From Paenibacillus sp. 1001270B_150601_E10 (GTDB lineage: Bacteria; Bacillota; Bacilli; Paenibacillales; Paenibacillaceae), in NCBI RefSeq assembly GCF_015558675.1, contig NZ_JADMOL010000009.1, positions 1 to 64,000 of the forward strand: a DNA stretch of 64,000 bases, given 5' to 3'. Of this stretch, positions 58,690 to 64,000 are shown piece after piece. The position numbers and the translations under genes are program-made. The notes beneath the pieces were generated by a model. It did not search any database, was not told the DNA's origin, and saw nothing but the letters and a program-made list of their open reading frames with translations. Position 1 is the first letter of the stretch. Every line of letters begins with the position of its first letter.

Positions 58690-60480
58690 ATGGCATTTAC
58701 CAATATTAGATCTTTTGTAGAAAGGCTGAAGCAAGAGCAGGACATCGCAATCATTGACGCAGAAGTCGATCCGTACCTTGAGATTGCGGAGATCCACCGC
58801 AGAGTGATTGACGAGCAGGGGCCGGCACTGTTGTTTACGAATGTGAAGGGCAGCCCATTTCCTGTTGCCACGAACTTGTTCGGTACGATGCGCCGTGTTG
58901 ACATGTCCTTTGGGACAAAGCCGGAGCAATTTGCTAATCAAGCTGTGGAAGCGATCCATAAGCTGCTGCCTCCTACGCCGAAAAAGTTGTGGGATCAGCG
59001 CTCGATGTTCTTTGATCTGCTAAAAGTTGGCTTAAAGGATGTATCTCCAAGCCAAGCGCCGATTACACAGGTGAGAAGAACGGAGAAGCCGCTTGAAGGG
59101 CTCCCTGCGCTCACAAGCTGGCAGCTGGACGGCGGTCCGTTTATTACACTGCCGCTCGTTTACACTGAACATCCAACTCTTGGCGCTAGCGACCATAATC
59201 TTGGGATGTACCGCATCCAGATTTATGATGATCATACAACAGGCGTGCACTGGCAGATTCAAAAAGGAGGCGGCTTCCACTATCATGAGGCAGAGAAGCT
59301 CAATCAGGACTTCCCTGTATCTGTTATCGTAGGTGGTCCGCCGTCCTTGATCGCTTCTGCGATTGCGCCATTGCCCGAGAAGCTGCCAGAGCTGCTGATG
59401 GCATCGTTTATGCTTGGAGAACGACTGCCGATGGTAGACAGTGGTTTTGCTGGTCATCGCATTCCTGCTGAAGCGGACTTTGTCATTCAAGGCTTCGTCC
59501 CGCCGCATATTCGTCGTCCAGAGGGGCCGTTTGGCGACCACTACGGCTACTATTCATGGGTGCATGACTTCCCTGTACTTAACGTCAAGCAAATGTATCA
59601 TCGCAAAGATGCCATTTATCCTGCTACGGTTGTAGGCAAGCCTCGTCAAGAGGACTACTTCCTTGGCGAATATTTGGTGCGTCTGCTCTCGCCAGCCTTC
59701 CCGTTTGTCATGCCTAGCGTGCGCAAAGTTCACCCATATGCTGAGACAGGGGTTCACTCCATGGCTGCAGCCGTTGTGCGTGAATCATACTCCCGTGAAG
59801 CGCTGCTATCAGGCTTCCGCATCCTGGGAGAAGGTCAGCTAAGCTTGACGAAGTTCTTGTTCTTGACTGACCAGATGGTTGACCTAGAGAACTTCCCGCA
59901 GCTGTTGGAGGCAGTATTGGCACGCTTTAAGCCAGAATCTGATCTATATGTCATCAACAATACGTCTCATGACACGCTTGATTATACGGGGCACAAGCTC
60001 AATCATGGCAGTAAAGGAATTATGCTCGGCGTAGGCGAGCCGGTACGCGATCTGCCTAGAGCTTACACGGAAGGGATAATCGAGGAAATTCATGAGGTAG
60101 AACCATATTGCGGCGGATGCTTGGCTGTATCAGGCGCAAGCTACGAGGAAGAGCCAGAGCTTGCCTCTCGTTTGATGAACCGCTTGGCTGAGAAAGGCAC
60201 AGAATGGCCGCTCATCTTCCTTGTCGATGATGCGAAGACGACGGTCAGCAGCCAGCTTGAATTCCTATGGGTCGTGTTCACTCGCTTCAATCCTGCTTCG
60301 GATATATATGCTGCAACTGAGATACGCCAGCATCACTTAAGCTACAAGCTTCCCATTGTTATCGATGCGCGTATGAAGCCTGGATATCCAGACGAGCTTA
60401 TTCCTCGCGAAGACATCGTCCAGAAGGTTGATGAGCGCTGGAAACAGTATTTCCCGAATGGGCTGTCCGGTAAAGGTTGA
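58690..60480 (+). CDS. UbiD-family decarboxylase
   Basis: A 596-residue enzyme of the UbiD family, which decarboxylates aromatic or unsaturated acids using prenylated FMN made by a UbiX partner. The conserved block is IRRPEGPFGDHYGYYSWVHD (catalytic Glu region), with earlier NLGMYRIQIYDDHTTGVHWQ and FPVSVIVGGPPSLIASAIAP. Length is at the upper end for the family. CTAAGGAGG precedes the ATG. The substrate is unknown; menaquinone-type synthesis or phenolic acid decarboxylation are possibilities. No ubiX is in the window. A HEPN-type gene follows. Confidence 0.92.
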   Translation: MAFTNIRSFVERLKQEQDIAIIDAEVDPYLEIAEIHRRVIDEQGPALLFTNVKGSPFPVATNLFGTMRRVDMSFGTKPEQFANQAVEAIHKLLPPTPKKLWDQRSMFFDLLKVGLKDVSPSQAPITQVRRTEKPLEGLPALTSWQLDGGPFITLPLVYTEHPTLGASDHNLGMYRIQIYDDHTTGVHWQIQKGGGFHYHEAEKLNQDFPVSVIVGGPPSLIASAIAPLPEKLPELLMASFMLGERLPMVDSGFAGHRIPAEADFVIQGFVPPHIRRPEGPFGDHYGYYSWVHDFPVLNVKQMYHRKDAIYPATVVGKPRQEDYFLGEYLVRLLSPAFPFVMPSVRKVHPYAETGVHSMAAAVVRESYSREALLSGFRILGEGQLSLTKFLFLTDQMVDLENFPQLLEAVLARFKPESDLYVINNTSHDTLDYTGHKLNHGSKGIMLGVGEPVRDLPRAYTEGIIEEIHEVEPYCGGCLAVSGASYEEEPELASRLMNRLAEKGTEWPLIFLVDDAKTTVSSQLEFLWVVFTRFNPASDIYAATEIRQHHLSYKLPIVIDARMKPGYPDELIPREDIVQKVDERWKQYFPNGLSGKG

Positions 60481-60548
60481 TCAACGGTTCGTTGGACATA
60501 CTATACGTTACTTCGGAAGGCAAGACGGGACAGAGTGGAGGATTGAAC

Positions 60549-61298
60549 ATGCTTCGAATGATCTTCGGTGAAGAGCCGCGCAGGGATGAGGGATTATTGA
60601 AGGATGCCATGGGCGCCATGGATCAATATCTCATTCGTGTAAGAAAGAATATGAAGCTGGACGGAGATCCCAAGCATCGATATCGCCAGCATGAGATCTG
60701 GACTGTCGGACTGAAAACTTCACTGGATGAACTGGAGCAAAGCCTTTATGTAGCGGAGCGCTTTGCTGATCGAGTAACAAAGGCGTACCAAGCAGAGATG
60801 AATGAAGATGAACTGGATGATTATTATCGACATGTCTATTTTTATAAAAATGGCTTTATCCGTGTCTTCTCCATTCTGGACAAGCTTGGCAATGTGATGA
60901 ACGATGCGATGTTTCTCGAGACAGAGAAGATGAAGCAGCGCTTCTCCTTCTTTACCGTCTTACGCAATATGCAGAAACGGGGGACTGCTCCTGAGCTTGT
61001 GAGTCGCTTAACCGCGATCAAGGAGGAGTATCATCTTCCGCTTCAGCACCTGCGTAAGCGAAGAAATACGGAGATTCATCATATGAATACCGAGATGCAG
61101 GACGATCTCTGGCAGCGCCATCGGAGCTTGAATGAGAAGATCAAGCTGGAGAACATTGATGAGCATATCGAAGACCTAAGACAAGGATATATGGCCGTAT
61201 GCCAAATTCTTATTGCCGTCTTTACGATCTTGGAGCGTGATCGTACTTATACGAAACCTCCGACACATAAGGTGGCTCGGCGTCGGAAGAGATCATGA
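60549..61298 (+). CDS. HEPN-domain protein (Cthe_2314-like)
   Basis: A 249-residue, mostly helical protein. The motif RKRRNTEIHHMN (Arg about 172, His about 177) matches the HEPN Rx4-6H pattern, and the protein resembles the Cthe_2314-type HEPN family. Many HEPN proteins are RNases, some in toxin-antitoxin or defence systems, but others have lost activity. It ends with a basic tail (KVARRRKRS). GGAGGATTGA precedes the ATG. It lies 68 bases after the ubiD-like gene; no antitoxin-like nucleotidyltransferase (MNT) gene is adjacent. Confidence 0.72.
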   Translation: MLRMIFGEEPRRDEGLLKDAMGAMDQYLIRVRKNMKLDGDPKHRYRQHEIWTVGLKTSLDELEQSLYVAERFADRVTKAYQAEMNEDELDDYYRHVYFYKNGFIRVFSILDKLGNVMNDAMFLETEKMKQRFSFFTVLRNMQKRGTAPELVSRLTAIKEEYHLPLQHLRKRRNTEIHHMNTEMQDDLWQRHRSLNEKIKLENIDEHIEDLRQGYMAVCQILIAVFTILERDRTYTKPPTHKVARRRKRS

Positions 61299-61392
61299 AA
61301 TGGCGGCAACCTGCCTTTATTTTACTTTTATCAAGCGCGATGCTTAGATTCAGAAACATTCAGAAAAGATTTCAAAAGTTAAAAAATGTATG
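61299..61392. other. Gap between HEPN gene and S-box promoter
   Basis: About 95 bases with no clear terminator; nothing else seen. Confidence 0.35.
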
Positions 61393-61421
61393 TTGACATG
61401 CTTAATTCCGTCTTATATACT
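61393..61421 (+). promoter_or_regulatory. Sigma-A promoter of metNIQ
   Basis: TTGACA (61393-61398), 17-base spacer, TATACT (61416-61421); a near-consensus promoter about 25 bases ahead of the S-box. Confidence 0.9.
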
Positions 61422-61445
61422 GTGAATTAACTTCATAACAACCAT

Positions 61446-61596
61446 TTTTCTTATCCAGAGAGGCGGAGGGACAGGCCCGATGAAGCCCGGCAACCGATCG
61501 TACAAGCCCGGACATGCATTACACGATGCATGCTTGTACGGTGACTATGGTGCTAATTCCTTCAAGACACAATTGTGTCTTGGCAGATGAGAAAAG
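61446..61596 (+). promoter_or_regulatory. SAM-I (S-box) riboswitch of metNIQ
   Basis: The core CTTATCCAGAGAGGCGGAGG followed by GATGAAGCCCGGCAACC is the S-box signature. The P3/P4 arms (GCATGCTTGTACGGTGACTA, TGGTGCTAATTCC) and the P1 closing strand (GATGAGAAAAG pairing with TTTTCTTATC) are visible. SAM binding should favour the terminator at 61633 and switch off methionine uptake genes. Confidence 0.95.
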
Positions 61597-61632
61597 GGAG
61601 AATTATTTCGCATGTGCGTTATTGGAATGATA

Positions 61633-61666
61633 CCCCCTTTTGGCAGCTGCCAAGAGGGGGTTTTTT
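61633..61666 (+). terminator. S-box controlled terminator
   Basis: CCCCCTTTTGGC (61633-61644) pairs with GCCAAGAGGGGG (61649-61660), loop AGCT, followed by six Ts. Confidence 0.92.
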
Positions 61667-61805
61667 GTATCCATTTCAACAAAAAAAAGCAGCATTGGAC
61701 TTGGCCGAGGTAAGAAAACATGAAGGCGTGCATGTAAACCATTGTTTGATAATGGTGGCCAGATGAAATGCACATGATAATACAAGGAAGGCAGGTGTTC
61801 ACACC

Positions 61806-62831
61806 TTGATTGAAATCAAACAACTATCGAAGCGTTATCCTGGCAAAGGAAAAAAGGAAGGCATGCTTGCCTTGGATAACATCGATCTTCACATAGATGC
61901 TGGCGAGATTTACGGCATTATTGGCCACTCCGGTGCGGGTAAAAGTACTTTGCTCCGCACGATGAACCTGCTTGAGCGTCCTACATCAGGAACGATTACC
62001 ATTGCTGGCATTGAGCTGACTTCGTTGTCGAAGAAAGAACTGCAGCAGCAGCGAAGCAAGATCGGCATGATCTTTCAGCATTTTAATCTGCTGTCATCGG
62101 CTACGGTGTATGACAATATCGCATTTCCACTTCAGTTGGTAAAGACACCAAAGCATAAGATTGATGCTAAGGTAAATGAGCTTATTCGCTTGGTGGGGTT
62201 AGAGGAGCATCGCGATAAATATCCTGCACAGCTGTCAGGCGGGCAAAAGCAGCGTGTTGGGATTGCAAGATCACTTGCCAATGATCCAAAGGTGCTGCTG
62301 TGCGATGAAGCAACATCAGCGCTTGATCCACAGACAACACAGTCGATTCTTAGTCTGCTGCTTGAGATCAACAAGCAATTTGGCATTACAATCGTCTTGA
62401 TCACGCATGAGATGCATGTCATTCAGACGATCTGTGACCGCGTAGCGGTGATTCACGGGGGGAACATTGTAGAACAGGGCAATGTCGTGGATGTATTTTT
62501 AAAGCCTCAGCACGAGGTGACACAAGAGTTTATTATGGAAGAAAACCATCTCGGTGATTTGGGGTCTTGGGCAAGCTTCAAAGGCAAAGATGGATTGCAT
62601 TCGCGCATTATGAAGATTCATTATCTTGGAGAGCTTACCTATGAACCGATTCTGCACCGTGTTCTTTCCGCAGCAGGCATTGAATTTGCAATTCTGCAAG
62701 GAACGATCTCACGGATGAAGGATACACCATACGGGCAGCTTATTATCCGAATGGATGGCAAGGAAGAAGCGTTAAGACATGCTGCAGTTTCTCTTGCTGA
62801 GCAAGGACTTGAAGTGGAGGTGCTGGCCTAA
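61806..62831 (+). CDS. metN: Methionine ABC transporter ATP-binding protein
   Basis: A 341-residue ABC ATPase. Walker A GHSGAGKST (about 40-48), Q-loop FQHFNLL, signature LSGGQKQR, Walker B VLLCDEATSALDP and switch His ITHEMHV are all present, followed by the C-terminal NIL ligand-binding domain (about residues 265-341) that mediates feedback by methionine. It energises MetI-MetQ import. TTG 61806 follows GCAGGTG. First gene of the S-box regulated metNIQ operon. Confidence 0.95.
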   Translation: MIEIKQLSKRYPGKGKKEGMLALDNIDLHIDAGEIYGIIGHSGAGKSTLLRTMNLLERPTSGTITIAGIELTSLSKKELQQQRSKIGMIFQHFNLLSSATVYDNIAFPLQLVKTPKHKIDAKVNELIRLVGLEEHRDKYPAQLSGGQKQRVGIARSLANDPKVLLCDEATSALDPQTTQSILSLLLEINKQFGITIVLITHEMHVIQTICDRVAVIHGGNIVEQGNVVDVFLKPQHEVTQEFIMEENHLGDLGSWASFKGKDGLHSRIMKIHYLGELTYEPILHRVLSAAGIEFAILQGTISRMKDTPYGQLIIRMDGKEEALRHAAVSLAEQGLEVEVLA

Positions 62832-63499
62832 TGTTTGGACTCGATTGGAATGAGATTAGTTGGAGTGAAGTATCGACGGCTTCCATCGACACGCTCAGCA
62901 TGCTTGGCTTCTCTGTCCTATTCACCTTTATCCTTGGACTTCCGCTAGGCGTTGTTTTGTTCATGACAGGCAGATCAAAGTCCATGTGGGTGCAAGCCAT
63001 TCATAATGTGTTGTCGGTTATCGTGAACATTTTGCGTTCTGTGCCGTTCATCATTCTCATGATTGCGATTATCCCATTAACAAAGATTCTGGTAGGCACT
63101 TCGATTGGGGTAAAAGGAACGATTCCGGCATTAGTCTTGGCCGCTGCACCGTTCTTTGCACGCATTGTCGAAACCTCGCTTCGTGAGGTGGATCGAGGTG
63201 TCATAGAGGCTGCTCAAGCGATGGGAGCTTCTACTTGGCAGATTGTTCGCAAAGTGCTTCTTCCTGAATCGATGCCAGGACTCATTGCAGGTCTAACGAT
63301 AACCGCGGTTACATTGGTGTCCTATACGGCCATGTCCGGTTTCGTAGGCGGTGGGGGACTAGGAGATTTGGCTATCCGATACGGATACCAGCGTTATGAA
63401 TTTACCGTCATGATCGTGGCGATTGTTATTCTTGTCATCCTCGTGCAGATTCTGCAGTGGATCGGGGACGCCTTCGTCAAGCGCTATACAAGAAAATAG
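62831..63499 (+). CDS. metI: Methionine ABC transporter permease
   Basis: A 222-residue permease with about five hydrophobic helices and the ABC permease EAA-type loop EAAQAMGASTWQIVRKVLLP. It forms the membrane channel for MetNIQ. Its ATG overlaps the metN stop by one base (TAATG). Confidence 0.96.
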   Translation: MFGLDWNEISWSEVSTASIDTLSMLGFSVLFTFILGLPLGVVLFMTGRSKSMWVQAIHNVLSVIVNILRSVPFIILMIAIIPLTKILVGTSIGVKGTIPALVLAAAPFFARIVETSLREVDRGVIEAAQAMGASTWQIVRKVLLPESMPGLIAGLTITAVTLVSYTAMSGFVGGGGLGDLAIRYGYQRYEFTVMIVAIVILVILVQILQWIGDAFVKRYTRK

Positions 63500-63602
63500 A
63501 TAAATCGCTCTATGGAGCTTTTTATATAACAGCATGCTTTGTCTTACAAGATTACAAACCATATATGGAATGATCCATATTCATTGGAAGGGGAAATGAG
63601 AG

Positions 63603-64000
63603 ATGAAAAACGCAAGCAGAAAGTTGACTTTATTCGTATCTATTCTTACATTGGTAGCCTTGTTGGCAGCATGCGGCAGCAAGCCGGCGCAAGAAAACAA
63701 TAATGCTGCTGGCAACGGCGCTGCAGCAGAAACAACGAAGCTTGTCGTTGGAGCTACAGCTAAACCTCACGCTGAAATTCTGAAGCATATCCAGCCGGCT
63801 CTTAAAGAGCAAGGCATTGATCTGGAAATCAAGGAATTCACAGATTATGTACAGCCAAACGTTCAAACGGATGAAAAACAGCTGGATGCAAACTTCTTCC
63901 AGCACAAGCCGTACTTGGATGAGCATGTTGCAAAGGCAGGCTTGAAGCTTGTATCGGTTGGCAACATTCACGTTGAACCATTTGGCGCTTACTCCCAAAA
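63603..64000 (+). CDS. metQ: Methionine-binding lipoprotein, 3' end missing
   Basis: The first 132 codons of a NlpA/MetQ-type substrate-binding lipoprotein. A lipoprotein signal peptide with lipobox LLAACGS is followed by an Asn/Ala-rich linker and VVGATAKPHAEILKHIQPAL, then DANFFQHKPYLDEH, the MetQ signature. The gene runs off the right edge. A GGAAGGGGAAATGAG site precedes the ATG. It is the third gene of the S-box regulated operon. Confidence 0.95.
   Translation, partial: MKNASRKLTLFVSILTLVALLAACGSKPAQENNNAAGNGAAAETTKLVVGATAKPHAEILKHIQPALKEQGIDLEIKEFTDYVQPNVQTDEKQLDANFFQHKPYLDEHVAKAGLKLVSVGNIHVEPFGAYSQ

Noticed and set aside
60549-61298. HEPN gene as part of a HEPN-MNT toxin-antitoxin pair
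   Set aside because: No nucleotidyltransferase gene is next to it on either side.
1-64000. CRISPR arrays, transposases, prophage genes
   Set aside because: No regular direct repeats with spacers, no transposase or integrase motifs and no phage structural genes were seen in the reading frames.

Overview
The window reads as an ordinary chromosomal stretch of an endospore-forming, low-to-mid GC Bacillales, most like Paenibacillus and relatives (inference). The spore genes (sspI, two alpha/beta SASP genes, yunB, lytH, ylbJ, a YjcZ-type small protein), the leader regulators (a tryptophan T-box before trpS and an S-box before metNIQ), the yunB/lytH/lipA/yutD cluster known from Bacillus, and good Shine-Dalgarno sites before GTG and TTG starts all point this way. 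No rRNA, prophage, insertion sequence or CRISPR array was seen. Only the 3' part of one tRNA (Leu-CAA) lies at the left edge, and metQ runs off the right edge.

Region by region. 1-3 kb: tRNA-Leu end, a gene-poor flank, then yuaF-floT (NfeD and flotillin) on the minus strand behind a textbook sigma-W promoter. 3.4-8.4 kb: a cell-envelope stress operon with a LiaI-like protein, PspA, PspC, a second PspA, a hairpin, and then LiaF-LiaS-LiaR. 8.5-17.5 kb: a YwmB-like protein, zwf, prfC, a MerR-methyltransferase fusion, sspI, a KtrA-type potassium subunit and an RNA methyltransferase. 17.6-19.7 kb: hxlR coupled to lspA, and an EamA transporter. 19.8-25.4 kb: yunB, lytH, lipA, yutD with a long disordered tail, and a CAP-domain secreted protein. 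25.4-31.8 kb: nadK, ylbJ, a 29-residue membrane peptide gene, truncated globin, DUF2225, yycC and an M3 oligoendopeptidase. 31.9-38.2 kb: a cytoplasmic GH92 glycosidase with a divergent AraC regulator, a chemoreceptor without an external domain, an SASP gene and an aldose-epimerase-like protein. 38.5-43.8 kb: DUF2871, T-box/trpS, a second SASP gene, ctaB, sco and a Toprim protein. 43.9-51.3 kb: a YjcZ-type gene, an MFS transporter, a membrane transglutaminase, a class B penicillin-binding protein and azlCD with a divergent XRE-cupin regulator. 51.3-58.4 kb: two tiny ORFs in their own apparent transcription unit, a HAD phosphatase, DUF456, a MurJ-type flippase, DUF2515, a thioredoxin-like protein, ctaA and an unrecognised 59-residue protein. 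58.5-64 kb: a UbiD decarboxylase, a HEPN-type protein and S-box/metNIQ.

Functional themes are envelope stress (sigma-W flotillin, Lia/Psp), sporulation and spore protection, haem A and cytochrome oxidase maturation (ctaA, ctaB, sco), peptidoglycan synthesis (class B PBP, MurJ) and amino-acid-responsive RNA control (Trp, SAM). The least explained parts are the duplicated PspA genes around a PspC with a low-complexity tail, the MerR-methyltransferase fusion, the hxlR-lspA coupling, the very small ORFs, and the HEPN gene beside ubiD. No definite new defence or mobile system was found. Families were assigned from remembered sequence motifs, without a database search.
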